From: an uncultured Prevotellaceae bacterium
GTDB lineage: Bacteria > Bacteroidota > Bacteroidia > Bacteroidales > Bacteroidaceae
Assembly (NCBI GenBank): GCA_900321425.1
Contig: ONWA01000030.1
Location: 1 to 37,043, forward strand
Length of the DNA stretch: 37,043 nucleotides
Direction: 5' to 3'
Below the pieces are notes generated by a model. That model had not been told where the DNA came from. It saw only the letters and a list, made by a program, of their open reading frames with translations, and did not search any database. This document shows, in pieces, positions 15,801 through 23,891 of the stretch. Position numbers and translations under genes: made by a program. Each line of letters begins with the position of its first letter. The first letter of the stretch is position 1.

Positions 15801-17108
15801 ATGGACACAAAGAATAACAGCATTCTCAGCAAGGACGGGGTGAGTTTTCTCATCCCCTTCATGCTGATTACCTCGTGCTTTGCCCTCTGGGGCTTTGCCA
15901 ATGATATCACCAATCCGATGGTGAAAGCGTTCTCGAAGATTTTCCGTATGAGTGTGACAGACGGCGCCCTGGTACAGGTGGCCTTCTATGGCGGCTATTT
16001 CGCTATGGCGTTCCCTGCGGCGATGTTCATCCGTAAGTACTCCTACAAGGCTGGTGTGCTGATGGGCTTAGGTCTCTACGCTATTGGCGCCCTTTTGTTC
16101 TTCCCCGCGAAGATGACAGGGTCGTACTATCCCTTCCTGATAGCCTATTTCGTGCTCACCTGCGGACTGTCGTTTCTGGAGACCAGCTGCAACCCCTATA
16201 TCTTGTCTATGGGTACGGAAGAGACGGCTACGCGTCGTCTGAACCTTGCGCAGTGTTTCAACCCGATGGGTTCGCTCTGTGGTATGTATGTGGCGATGAA
16301 CTTCATCCAGGCTCGGTTGCATCCCGCCTCTACCGAGGAGCGTGCGCTGTTGGACGATGCCCAGTTTGCGGCGATGCGCGACAGCGATCTGTCTGTGCTC
16401 ATCACCCCCTATCTCGCCATAGGTCTGATTATCGCTGTGATGTTCCTCATCATCCGTTTCACGAAGATGCCCAGCAATGCCGACAGCAACCACGACGTGC
16501 ATCCGCTGACCACCCTGAAGCGCATCTGTCGCATCACCCGTTATCGTGAGGGTGTCATCGCCCAGTTCTTCTATGTGGGAGCGCAGATTATGTGCTGGAC
16601 CTTCATTATCCAGTATGGTACGCGTGTGCTCATGGGTGAGGGGATGACGGAACAGGCGGCAGAAGTGATGTCGCAGCGTTATAACATCATTGCGATGGTG
16701 ATCTTCGTCAGTTCCCGTTTCATCTGCACCTTCTTCCTGAAATACATCAATGCCGGCACGTTATTAGGTGTCCTGGCAGCGGTAGGTGCTCTACTGACGT
16801 TAGGTGTCATCTTCATCGACGGTCGTATGGGTCTCTATTGTCTGGTGGCCATCTCCGCTTGTATGTCGCTGATGTTCCCCACCATCTACGGTATCGCCCT
16901 GCAAGGCCTGGGCGACGATGCCAAGTTTGGTGCTGCTGGTCTGATCATGGCCATTCTGGGAGGTAGTGTGCTTCCCCCCTTACAGGCGAGCATCATCGAC
17001 CAGGAGGAAGTCTTCGGTATGCCGGCAGTAAACGTCTCGTTCGTCTTACCGTTCATCTGCTTCCTGGTGATCATCGTCTACGGTGTCCGTTGCGCCAAAA
17101 CGCTCTGA
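15801..17108 (+). CDS. fucP: L-fucose:proton symporter (MFS)
   Basis: 435 residues with 12 predicted membrane helices, the length and pattern of FucP. The N-terminal FALWGFANDITNPMVKAFSK, YGGYFAMAFPAA, GLSFLETSCNPYIL and NLAQCFNPMGSLCG stretches are typical of the fucose/glucose-galactose permease branch of the major facilitator family. It would import L-fucose with protons across the inner membrane. A lactaldehyde reductase (5749-6903) and a possible deoxyhexose oxidation set (24505-27451) are in the window, but no fucI, fucK or fucA. Its last 63 bases overlap the convergent dusB gene. Related hexose transporters in the same branch are the main alternative. Confidence 0.85.
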   Translation: MDTKNNSILSKDGVSFLIPFMLITSCFALWGFANDITNPMVKAFSKIFRMSVTDGALVQVAFYGGYFAMAFPAAMFIRKYSYKAGVLMGLGLYAIGALLFFPAKMTGSYYPFLIAYFVLTCGLSFLETSCNPYILSMGTEETATRRLNLAQCFNPMGSLCGMYVAMNFIQARLHPASTEERALLDDAQFAAMRDSDLSVLITPYLAIGLIIAVMFLIIRFTKMPSNADSNHDVHPLTTLKRICRITRYREGVIAQFFYVGAQIMCWTFIIQYGTRVLMGEGMTEQAAEVMSQRYNIIAMVIFVSSRFICTFFLKYINAGTLLGVLAAVGALLTLGVIFIDGRMGLYCLVAISACMSLMFPTIYGIALQGLGDDAKFGAAGLIMAILGGSVLPPLQASIIDQEEVFGMPAVNVSFVLPFICFLVIIVYGVRCAKTL

Positions 17109-18071
17109 TCGTATCTGTTCCAGGATAGCCATCAGTTCGTCGTATCGCTCTGCCCTCAGCAGGGCGATACGCGTTTGTCGGAAGTCGGGGATTCCCTTGA
17201 AGATAGGTGTTGCCGCCAGATGTCGACGTGTATGTAGGATGCCTCGTTTCTCGTCTATCCGTTCGATATTGATGCGCAACTGTTCCTCCAGGATATCGAG
17301 CTTCGTGTTCACGTCGATGGTCTCGTCCGTATGTCCGTCCAGGTAGTCGCGTATCTCCTTGAAGATCCACGGGCGTCCGAAGGTGGCTCGTCCCACCATA
17401 ATGGCATCCACGCCATACTGTTCAAACGCCCTTTTCGCCTCCTCTGGTGAGGTGATATCGCCATTACCGATGATAGGGATATGGATACGCGGGTTACGTT
17501 TCACCTCCCCGATCAGTGTCCAGTCGGCAGTGCCGGTGTACATCTGCGAGCGCGTCCGTCCATGGATCGTCAGTGCCTGTATGCCACAGTCCTGCAACTG
17601 TTCCGCCAGCTCCGTGATGATCAGCTGTTCGTGGTTCCATCCCAGTCGTGTCTTCACCGTCACCGGCAGATGCACGGCATCCACCACCTTACGGGTAATC
17701 TCCAACAGCTTCGGGATATTCTGCAGCATACCGGCGCCAGCGCCCTTGCCCGCCACCTTCTTCACGGGGCAGCCGAAGTTCAGGTCGATGACATCGGGCT
17801 TCGCCTCTTCCACGATCTTCGCCGCCTCCACCATCGCCTCCACGTCACGTCCGTAGATCTGTATGCCCACAGGTCGTTCCTGGTCGCTGATGGTCAGTTT
17901 GCTGACGGTCGACTTCACGTCACGTATGAGGGCTTCTGCCGATACGAACTCCGTATAGACCATCGCCGCGCCATAGCGTTTGCACAACAGTCGGAAGCCG
18001 ATGTCTGTCACATCTTCCATCGGTGCCAAGAACACAGGGTGTTCACCAAACTCTATCGTTCCTATTTTCAT
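17046..18071 (-). CDS. dusB: tRNA-dihydrouridine synthase
   Basis: 341 residues. An FMN-dependent TIM-barrel enzyme that reduces uridine to dihydrouridine in tRNA D-loops. APMEDVTDIGFR (16-27), NFGCPVKKV with catalytic Cys101, HGRTRSQMYTG and GNGDITSPEEA are the conserved DUS stretches; DusB is the usual Bacteroidota member. The last 20 residues (from SERFGATD) are read from the antisense strand of the end of fucP, so they are probably not conserved. A -7 box sits eight bases before the ATG. dprA lies upstream on the same strand. Confidence 0.92.
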   Translation of the reverse strand: MKIGTIEFGEHPVFLAPMEDVTDIGFRLLCKRYGAAMVYTEFVSAEALIRDVKSTVSKLTISDQERPVGIQIYGRDVEAMVEAAKIVEEAKPDVIDLNFGCPVKKVAGKGAGAGMLQNIPKLLEITRKVVDAVHLPVTVKTRLGWNHEQLIITELAEQLQDCGIQALTIHGRTRSQMYTGTADWTLIGEVKRNPRIHIPIIGNGDITSPEEAKRAFEQYGVDAIMVGRATFGRPWIFKEIRDYLDGHTDETIDVNTKLDILEEQLRINIERIDEKRGILHTRRHLAATPIFKGIPDFRQTRIALLRAERYDELMAILEQIRSERFGATDTVDDDHQEADER

Positions 18072-18079
18072 ACGGAGGG

Positions 18080-18087
18080 CAAAGGTA
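18080..18087 (-). promoter_or_regulatory. -7 box directly before dusB
   Basis: Minus strand TACCTTTG ends eight bases before the dusB ATG (18069-18071), leaving almost no 5' leader. The octamer repeat occupies the place where the upstream TTTG would be. Confidence 0.5.
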
Positions 18088-18090
18088 CGA

Positions 18091-18148
18091 AGAAAAATTG
18101 AAAAATTGAAGAATTGAAAAATTGAAAAATTGAAGAATTGAAGAATTA
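18091..18148 (+). repeat. Tandem octamer repeat GAAGAATT/GAAAAATT
   Basis: About seven units of GAARAATT in a row (variants GAAAAATT and GAAGAATT). It fills the gap between dusB and dprA and supplies the complement of the dprA stop codon (18146-18148). The same unit recurs at 21861 and 25452. Confidence 0.85.
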
Positions 18149-19270
18149 AAACAGATGATAGGTGCCCCCCGCCAACGGTCTGATGACACCCTTCATCTCC
18201 AACTGAAACAAGAGGGCTGTCAGTCGTCCGATGGGAATGCTCGTCTTTACACTGAGGATGTTCAGCTGCAAATCGTTTGTTTCTTGAAGACAGTCTACGA
18301 CCATTTGTTCTTCCTCCGACAGCTCAGGAAAGAGATGGCGTTCGATACCTTTCTCCTGAGCTCGTTGCAACTGTGCATCATCCTCCCACCCCATCGCCCT
18401 GACCAGATCGGCAGCACTGGTCAACAGACTGGCACCATTGTCACGTATCAGACAATTGCACCCCTCTGAGTACACCGCTCCTACCGCTCCAGGAAAGGCA
18501 AAGACAGCACGGTCGTAGCTTTGTGCGATCTCTGTTGTAATCAGTCCCCCTCCCTTGAGCGCTGACTCCACCAGGATGGTAGCATCAGAGATGCCTGCAA
18601 CGATGCGGTTGCGTCTGACGAAATTAGGCTTGTCGGCATTTGTCTGCGACATGAACTCGGTCAACAGTCCGCCACGCTTCACCATCTCGCTGGCCGTCGT
18701 ACGGTGACCATGCGGATAGATGGTGTCCAGTCCGTGTGCCAGTACGCCAACCGTCTCGTAGCCATATTCCAGTGCCTGTTGATGCGCAGTGATATCGACA
18801 CCATACGCCAGTCCGCTGACGATCAGCACCTGTGGGCAATATGTTCTCAACTCACTGATCAACCGACGGATAAGGTCCTGTCCATACGTCGTACAATGAC
18901 GAGTGCCGACAATCGCTACGATCTTCGCCTGATTCAGGTCGGCAGTTCCCCGATAATACAGGACGACCGGTGCGTCAGGACACTCTTTGAGCCGTTGCGG
19001 ATAAGCAGGGCTGTTCAGTGTCAGTACCTGAATCTGGTGACGCTCAACAAACTGCAGTTCTGCCTCCGCCCTGCGCAACGGTTCCGCCCAGTCGCTAAGT
19101 GCCTCTTTCAATCGTGGGGAACAATCATGAATGATGTCCCCAATTTCGTGACGGTATTCGTAAAGCTGCGTAGCACTGCCCACCGTCCGATAAAGGTGCA
19201 GTGCCTGTGCGAAATTAAAGTTACTGATGCGTGTCAACGCCATCGTATACAGTATTTCCTGTGTATCCAT
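18146..19270 (-). CDS. dprA: DNA-processing protein DprA (Smf)
   Basis: 374 residues. It binds incoming single-stranded DNA and loads RecA during natural transformation. The Rossmann-like core contains IVAIVGTRHCTTYG (about 117-130), VSGLAYGVDITAHQQAL, RNRIVAGISDATILVESAL and GGGLITTEIAQSYDRAVFAFPG, all typical DprA motifs. The C-terminal 65 residues form the winged-helix DprA_WH domain (EEEQMVVDCL to the end). It lies 29 bases after a thioesterase gene on the same strand, a pairing I recall from other Bacteroidota. The stop codon TAA lies within a tandem repeat. Confidence 0.93.
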   Translation of the reverse strand: MDTQEILYTMALTRISNFNFAQALHLYRTVGSATQLYEYRHEIGDIIHDCSPRLKEALSDWAEPLRRAEAELQFVERHQIQVLTLNSPAYPQRLKECPDAPVVLYYRGTADLNQAKIVAIVGTRHCTTYGQDLIRRLISELRTYCPQVLIVSGLAYGVDITAHQQALEYGYETVGVLAHGLDTIYPHGHRTTASEMVKRGGLLTEFMSQTNADKPNFVRRNRIVAGISDATILVESALKGGGLITTEIAQSYDRAVFAFPGAVGAVYSEGCNCLIRDNGASLLTSAADLVRAMGWEDDAQLQRAQEKGIERHLFPELSEEEQMVVDCLQETNDLQLNILSVKTSIPIGRLTALLFQLEMKGVIRPLAGGTYHLF

Positions 19271-19299
19271 ATCGCATTGTCTTTAAGGTTGTGTTTCAT

Positions 19300-19710
19300 T
19301 TATTGTTCTCCGATGTACTGTTGGAAGGCTCTGTCATAATCCTCGCTCTCACCCAGTTGACCATTGACCAGACAAACCAGTTCCATTTTTGCCCTGAAAC
19401 AAAGTTTTTCGTCGGCAGCACGGTAGATATCCTGATGGAAAACATACTTGATACCCTCCTTGGTGAGATTCAACCGCGACCAGAACTCGTCATCTGGTCG
19501 CAAGGGTGTCTTGAACTGCAGCTGCATCCTTGCCACAACAGCGTCCACGCCTTTCTCGTGCATCTCCGCAAAACTCAACCCACACTTTTTAAGGAACAAA
19601 TGACGTGTATGTTCACAATAGTGTACATAGTTCGCATTGTTCACGATTCCTTCGATGTCGCACTCATAGTCGCGCACCTCCATTTTTGTTTCAAAAATAT
19701 ACTTCATCAC
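19300..19710 (-). CDS. Acyl-CoA thioesterase, YbgC/4-hydroxybenzoyl-CoA type
   Basis: 136 residues, a single hotdog domain. It hydrolyses acyl-CoA or related thioesters in the cytoplasm. The motif VRDYECDIEGIVNNANYVHY (residues 12-31) matches the YbgC signature; Asp18 aligns with the catalytic Asp of that group and NANY with its helix start. The gene begins 10 bases after DUF2851 ends and precedes dprA, so the three are probably one operon. MKYIF one codon later is an equally possible start. Confidence 0.85.
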   Translation of the reverse strand: MMKYIFETKMEVRDYECDIEGIVNNANYVHYCEHTRHLFLKKCGLSFAEMHEKGVDAVVARMQLQFKTPLRPDDEFWSRLNLTKEGIKYVFHQDIYRAADEKLCFRAKMELVCLVNGQLGESEDYDRAFQQYIGEQ

Positions 19711-19720
19711 TCTTATTGTT

Positions 19721-21016
19721 TTATTTCTTTTTCAGATATTCATAACCAAAACGACAACGCAGACATTCCTTCTTATCGCAATATTCCTTCTTGAGTTGAA
19801 TAAGCGCCTGACTGTCGCCTGCCGATTGTACAGGCAGTCCGCACTGTTGCCACATACGGATAATATAATTGTTCTCCGCCTTCAACTGCTCCAGGAAGTC
19901 GAATGCCCTGTCGCAGAGATATTCTTTCGACTGATGGCGGCCATAGGCGAACAGCATAGGGATGGCCGTATTGATGATCAACAGGTTCTGCGACTGCGGC
20001 GAGATATGCTTCTCGTTTCTACAGCTGGTCGACCCAAACGTATAATGTGTCTCCCAATACGGAGTGACGTGCGAGTTCATTAACTCCTTCAACTGCGTCA
20101 TCGTCTCACATTCCACCAACTGGCTCAGTCCGGCTTTTCGTTCATAATAGAAACAGGCGAGTTGCGAAAGACGGATATGAGGGAAGTTCTGCGGTCGTAA
20201 ACGAAGAAACCTCCACAGCTGATAGTCCATCGCCTTCAGAGAGAACTTATGCGCCAGATAGGTGTACTCGTTTTTCAGTTTGGCAAAGTAACCCTCGTTG
20301 AGTGCATCCTTCTGATAATACGAAGGTACTGCCTCCACATTCAGCAGTCCTGCTTGTCCCATAAAGATGGCCTCTACCTGAAACAAGTCATCGCGATGCT
20401 TGCCCACTGCAGGAAGAGGAATATGATAGGCCCACTCCTCGAAGGTATCGCCGTTGACACCAAAGCCGAAGTTACGTGCCAGTGTCACGAAATAAGCATC
20501 CTCCCATGAGCCGCCACAGCGCTCCACCCGTTGACGGATGGCTATTGTCTTTTGTTCCAGCCGTTCCGTCTGTAGTGCCGCCATCCACGCGTGGACCGTC
20601 AACCGGGTCAGGTCAGGGATGATGCGGTAACAAGGCGGATAGGTGTCGGTAGCCAGTAGTTCCTGGTAATGCGCTTTCACCCATACAGGAACGTCGAGTT
20701 GCATCTGTCGGAGATAGTTCCCCTCGGCATTCATCACGGGAGTGTCTATCTCCCCTGCTACATGCAGAATCACATTGTCATAACGATGATCCTGATCGTG
20801 TCCATGCTGATACCAGTCGCCCGACTTCTCATGTATCTCTACATTTCCCACCCACAGTGTCCGGTCAATGATGATCTTGGCATTGAAGAAATCAGGGCCG
20901 GCATGATGGTTGTGTAATCCTGGGTCAATCACTTCGACGGACTCGCCGTCGGTTGTCTTCAGTTCCCCCAACGGGAATAGTTTGTGCTTCCATACATAGT
21001 GGAGTAGTTGTTCCAT
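19721..21016 (-). CDS. DUF2851 family protein
   Basis: 431 residues, no signal peptide. The start MEQLLHYVWKHKLFPLGEL and the motifs IDPGLHNHHAGPDFFNAKI, WVGNVEIHEKSGDWYQHGHD and NVILHVAGEID are characteristic of DUF2851, a Bacteroidota family of unknown function. The E-H-K and conserved Asp pattern resembles a nuclease-like fold, which is only a guess. The C-terminus has a Cys cluster, CDKKECLRCRFGYEYLKK, that could bind a metal. It is first in an operon with the thioesterase and dprA, behind its own promoter. Confidence 0.85.
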   Translation of the reverse strand: MEQLLHYVWKHKLFPLGELKTTDGESVEVIDPGLHNHHAGPDFFNAKIIIDRTLWVGNVEIHEKSGDWYQHGHDQDHRYDNVILHVAGEIDTPVMNAEGNYLRQMQLDVPVWVKAHYQELLATDTYPPCYRIIPDLTRLTVHAWMAALQTERLEQKTIAIRQRVERCGGSWEDAYFVTLARNFGFGVNGDTFEEWAYHIPLPAVGKHRDDLFQVEAIFMGQAGLLNVEAVPSYYQKDALNEGYFAKLKNEYTYLAHKFSLKAMDYQLWRFLRLRPQNFPHIRLSQLACFYYERKAGLSQLVECETMTQLKELMNSHVTPYWETHYTFGSTSCRNEKHISPQSQNLLIINTAIPMLFAYGRHQSKEYLCDRAFDFLEQLKAENNYIIRMWQQCGLPVQSAGDSQALIQLKKEYCDKKECLRCRFGYEYLKKK

Positions 21017-21044
21017 AGTTATTTTAAGGATTTGTTTACCGCTG

Positions 21045-21075
21045 CAAATGTACGAAAAATCCCAGTCAACGCAAA
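21045..21075 (-). promoter_or_regulatory. Promoter of the DUF2851-thioesterase-dprA operon
   Basis: Minus strand TTTG (21072-21075), 19 bases, then TACATTTG (21045-21052), with a leader of about 25 bases before ATG 21016. It is arranged back-to-back with the dapB promoter without overlap. Confidence 0.7.
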
Positions 21076-21090
21076 ATGTTTTGACGTATT

Positions 21091-21122
21091 TTTGGTTTTC
21101 TCCTCACTTAATCGTATCTTTG
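21091..21122 (+). promoter_or_regulatory. Promoter of dapB
   Basis: TTTG (21091-21094), 20 bases, then TATCTTTG (21115-21122), a full match to the Bacteroidota form. The leader to ATG 21146 is about 17-20 bases. Confidence 0.78.
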
Positions 21123-21145
21123 CAGCGTATTAATACAAATTTATT

Positions 21146-21859
21146 ATGAAAATAGCTTTAATCGGCTACGGGAAGATGGGCAAGATGATTGAGCAGATTG
21201 CCAAAGACCGTGGTCATGACATTGTGAGCATTATCGATATCGATAACCAACAGGATTTCGACAGCGAGGCTTTTGCCAGCGCGGACGTGGCCATTGAATT
21301 TACAGCCCCACAGGCGGCTTACGGCAACTACCTGAAGGCGTGGGCTAAGGGAGTGAAGGTGGTGAGCGGCTCGACAGGATGGATGAAAGAGCATGGCGAC
21401 GAGGTAAGGAAGGCTTGCGAAGAGGGGAAGACACTCTTCTGGGCGTCGAACTTCTCGATCGGTGTGGCGATCTTCTCAGCCGTCAACCGCTACCTGGCGG
21501 GAATCATGAACCAATTCCCTCAATACGACGTGGAGATGGAGGAGACCCATCATGTGCATAAGCTTGACCACCCCAGCGGTACGGCGATCACACTGGCGGA
21601 GGAACTGGTGGAGCGACTGGACCGTAAGGAGGCGTGGGCGGAGAATACGACCGACCCGAAAATGCTACGCATCGACCATATACGGCGTGGCGAAGTGGCG
21701 GGCATCCATACCATCCGCTATGACTCGGAGGCTGACCTGATTACGATTACGCACGATGCGCATAGCAGGAAGGGCTTTGCCCTCGGAGCGGTGCTGGCAG
21801 CGGAATATACGAAAGAGCATCAGGGACTGCTGACGATTAGCGATATGTTCCACTTTTAA
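21146..21859 (+). CDS. dapB: 4-hydroxy-tetrahydrodipicolinate reductase
   Basis: 237 residues, cytoplasmic. It reduces the DapA product to tetrahydrodipicolinate in lysine and diaminopimelate synthesis. N-terminal IALIGYGKMGK is the NAD(P)H-binding glycine loop; ETHHVHKLDHPSGTA (133-147) carries the catalytic His and Lys and the substrate-binding GTA. The protein is shorter than E. coli DapB (273), as is usual in Bacteroidota. It is the first gene of a plus-strand run with lepB, a lepB-like gene and wbqC. Confidence 0.95.
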   Translation: MKIALIGYGKMGKMIEQIAKDRGHDIVSIIDIDNQQDFDSEAFASADVAIEFTAPQAAYGNYLKAWAKGVKVVSGSTGWMKEHGDEVRKACEEGKTLFWASNFSIGVAIFSAVNRYLAGIMNQFPQYDVEMEETHHVHKLDHPSGTAITLAEELVERLDRKEAWAENTTDPKMLRIDHIRRGEVAGIHTIRYDSEADLITITHDAHSRKGFALGAVLAAEYTKEHQGLLTISDMFHF

Positions 21860-21860
21860 A

Positions 21861-21882
21861 ATTGAAGAATTGAAGAATTGAA
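21861..21882 (+). repeat. Tandem octamer repeat GAAGAATT
   Basis: Two and a half copies of ATTGAAGA directly after the dapB stop codon, the same unit as at 18091 and 25452. It abuts a larger inverted-repeat element. Confidence 0.8.
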
Positions 21883-21883
21883 G

Positions 21884-21954
21884 GCTGCGATTGAGCGAGA
21901 ACAGAGCCAAACTTGTTTGAGCTATGTCGAGCGTGAGCAGGCTCAATGCGAAGC
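21884..21954. repeat. REP-like palindromic element, about 71 bases
   Basis: Imperfect inverted repeats GCTGCGATTGAGC (21884-21896) and GCTCAATGCGAAGC (21941-21954) flank the element, with one mismatch and one bulge. Inside lie two near-identical direct copies, GAGCGAGAACAG and GAGCGTGAGCAG, and a palindrome CAAACTTGTTTG. The open frame of lepB runs through it but the translation is not LepB-like. A dispersed extragenic repeat is likely. Confidence 0.6.
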
Positions 21955-21973
21955 ATTAAGAATTGACATCGTC

Positions 21974-23347
21974 ATGGTGCTGTACCTCACCTTTCTGTAT
22001 TGGGTAAAATCATGGTGGGGACTGATTATCGTACCGTTTATCTATGATGTCTATATCACCAAGAAGATCAAATGGCAGTGGTGGAAAGAAGCAGAGAAGC
22101 CGGTGAAATTCCTGATGTCGTGGGTCGACGCACTGGTGTTCGCACTGGTGGCGGTCTACTTCATCAACCTGTTCTTCTTCCAGAACTACGTGATCCCTTC
22201 CAGCTCACTGGAGAAATCGCTGCTGACGGGCGACTACCTGTTTGTGTCGAAGGTGAGCTACGGTCCCCGTATCCCTGAGACACCACTGACGATGCCGCTG
22301 ACGCAACACACGTTGCCTGTGATTGAGTGTAAATCGTATATCGAATGGCCACAATGGGACTATCGACGTGTGAAGGGATTGGGAAAGGTGAAGCTGAACG
22401 ATATCGTGGTCTTTAACTTCCCCGCTGGCGACACGCTGTGTTCGGCTCCCCAATATCAGGCATACGACTACTACCAGATGTGCTATTCCATCGGCTATCA
22501 GCTGTATCCTAACCGTCCGAACCCTGACTCGCTCTCGGGTGAGGCACTGAGGAAATATTTCCAAACGATCTACAATGCCGGACGTGAGGAGATTCTACGC
22601 AATCAGGTGGAGTACGGTGAGATTATCACACGTCCTGCCGACAGAAGGGAGAACTACGTGAAACGATGCGTGGGACTGCCTGGACAGACCTTACAGATCA
22701 AGGACCGTATCGTGTATCTGGACGGTAAGGCAAACAAGGAACCGGAGGAGGTGCAGTATACCTATTATGTACGACTGAAAAAATCGATCCCTGATGAGCT
22801 GATGCAGGAGTTGGGCATCTCGATGGAGGACCTGACCAGCCTCAACACACTGGGGTATATGCCACTGACCAAACGCGCTGTCAACGTGCTGTCGGCCAAT
22901 CATGAGTTAGTAGAGAGTATCACACTGAACAAGGATGCCAGTCATCTGGATATCTACCCACTCAACGGCAACAAGCACTGGACACGCGATAACTACGGTC
23001 CGGTATGGATTCCGAAGAAGGGAGCTACCCTCGAGCTCACCCTCGACAACCTGCCTATCTACGAGCGGCCTATCAAGGTGTATGAGAAGAATACCCTCGA
23101 GGTGAAAGACGGAAAGATCTTCATCAACGGCAAGGAGAGCAACAGCTATACGTTTAAGATGGACTACTACTGGATGCAGGGTGACAACCGTCATAATTCT
23201 GCCGACTCGCGCTACTGGGGATTCGTGCCCGAAGACCATATCGTAGGAAAGCCCATCTTCATCTGGTGGTCGAGTGATCCTGACCGCCGAGGACTGAATG
23301 GGGTACGCTGGAGCCGACTGTTCCGCTTTGTAGACGATATCAAATAA
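21974..23347 (+). CDS. lepB: Signal peptidase I (active copy)
   Basis: 457 residues from ATG 21974. It removes signal peptides from exported proteins at the outer face of the inner membrane. Two N-terminal membrane segments (about 3-28 and 50-70) precede IPSSSLEKSL, where Ser78 is the predicted nucleophile; the general base is Lys230 in YVKRCVGLPG; GDNRHNSADSRYWG near the C-terminus is signature box E. The 150-residue insertion between boxes B and D is usual in Bacteroidota. The frame is open to 21878, but those 32 codons come from the octamer and palindromic repeat, so the MVLYLTFLYW start is preferred. Confidence 0.92.
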   Translation: MVLYLTFLYWVKSWWGLIIVPFIYDVYITKKIKWQWWKEAEKPVKFLMSWVDALVFALVAVYFINLFFFQNYVIPSSSLEKSLLTGDYLFVSKVSYGPRIPETPLTMPLTQHTLPVIECKSYIEWPQWDYRRVKGLGKVKLNDIVVFNFPAGDTLCSAPQYQAYDYYQMCYSIGYQLYPNRPNPDSLSGEALRKYFQTIYNAGREEILRNQVEYGEIITRPADRRENYVKRCVGLPGQTLQIKDRIVYLDGKANKEPEEVQYTYYVRLKKSIPDELMQELGISMEDLTSLNTLGYMPLTKRAVNVLSANHELVESITLNKDASHLDIYPLNGNKHWTRDNYGPVWIPKKGATLELTLDNLPIYERPIKVYEKNTLEVKDGKIFINGKESNSYTFKMDYYWMQGDNRHNSADSRYWGFVPEDHIVGKPIFIWWSSDPDRRGLNGVRWSRLFRFVDDIK

Positions 23348-23363
23348 TCCTCCTAGGTAACCT

Positions 23364-23891
23364 ATGCGTCAAACACTCAAGTTCCTGTTGGCACTGCTCA
23401 TCGCTTTCGTGGCTATGATGGTATTTAGGGCTGTGGCCCTCACTGTTTTCACGATCCACACCCAGGCGATGCAGCCTGTGTTCAAGGAGGGCGACTGTGT
23501 GTTGGTGAACCGCTGGAGCTACGGACTACGTGTAGGAGGAGAGAATATCTTCCCGTATGGAAGGATTTGCAGACAGGAGATAGAAAAAGGCGATATCGTC
23601 GCCATGGAGAATGCACAGGGACATATCGTTACAGGAAAGATATTGGCTGTTCCTGGCGAAACCATCTCCCTGAACGGAAAAATGGAGGTGGTGCCTGGTC
23701 TCGTCAACTGTGCTGACCGCGACTATTACTGGACGGCAGCCGTAGGCAAAGAGAAAGGCCATAGCGCTGCAGTGCTCATCGCAGAGGAACAGATTATCGG
23801 ACGCATCACGCATATCATCTACAATAATCGTGAAGGCATTACTCAGCAGCACTTATTTCGGACCTGTACAGTGGTACCAGAAGCTCTATAG
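23364..23891 (+). CDS. Signal peptidase I-like protein lacking the catalytic dyad
   Basis: 175 residues with one N-terminal membrane helix (about 5-30). The S26 fold is clear from the spacing of IHTQAMQPVFKEGDCVLVNR (31-50), GDIVAM and VTGKILAVPGETISL. However, the nucleophile position of the S-M-x-P box is Ala35 (QAMQP) and the Lys of the K-R-x-x-x-x-P-G box is Gly91 (TGKILAVPG). Box E (GDN-S-DSR) is also absent. It therefore looks like a pseudoenzyme, perhaps a partner of the active LepB encoded 16 bases upstream. It overlaps wbqC by 62 bases. Confidence 0.8.
   Translation: MRQTLKFLLALLIAFVAMMVFRAVALTVFTIHTQAMQPVFKEGDCVLVNRWSYGLRVGGENIFPYGRICRQEIEKGDIVAMENAQGHIVTGKILAVPGETISLNGKMEVVPGLVNCADRDYYWTAAVGKEKGHSAAVLIAEEQIIGRITHIIYNNREGITQQHLFRTCTVVPEAL

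Noticed and set aside
18091-18148. Octamer arrays as a CRISPR array
   Set aside because: Units are eight bases in direct tandem with no spacers.
21878-21973. N-terminal extension of lepB by 32 codons
   Set aside because: Encoded by repeat DNA and without LepB character; MVLYLTFLYW matches the usual Bacteroidota start.
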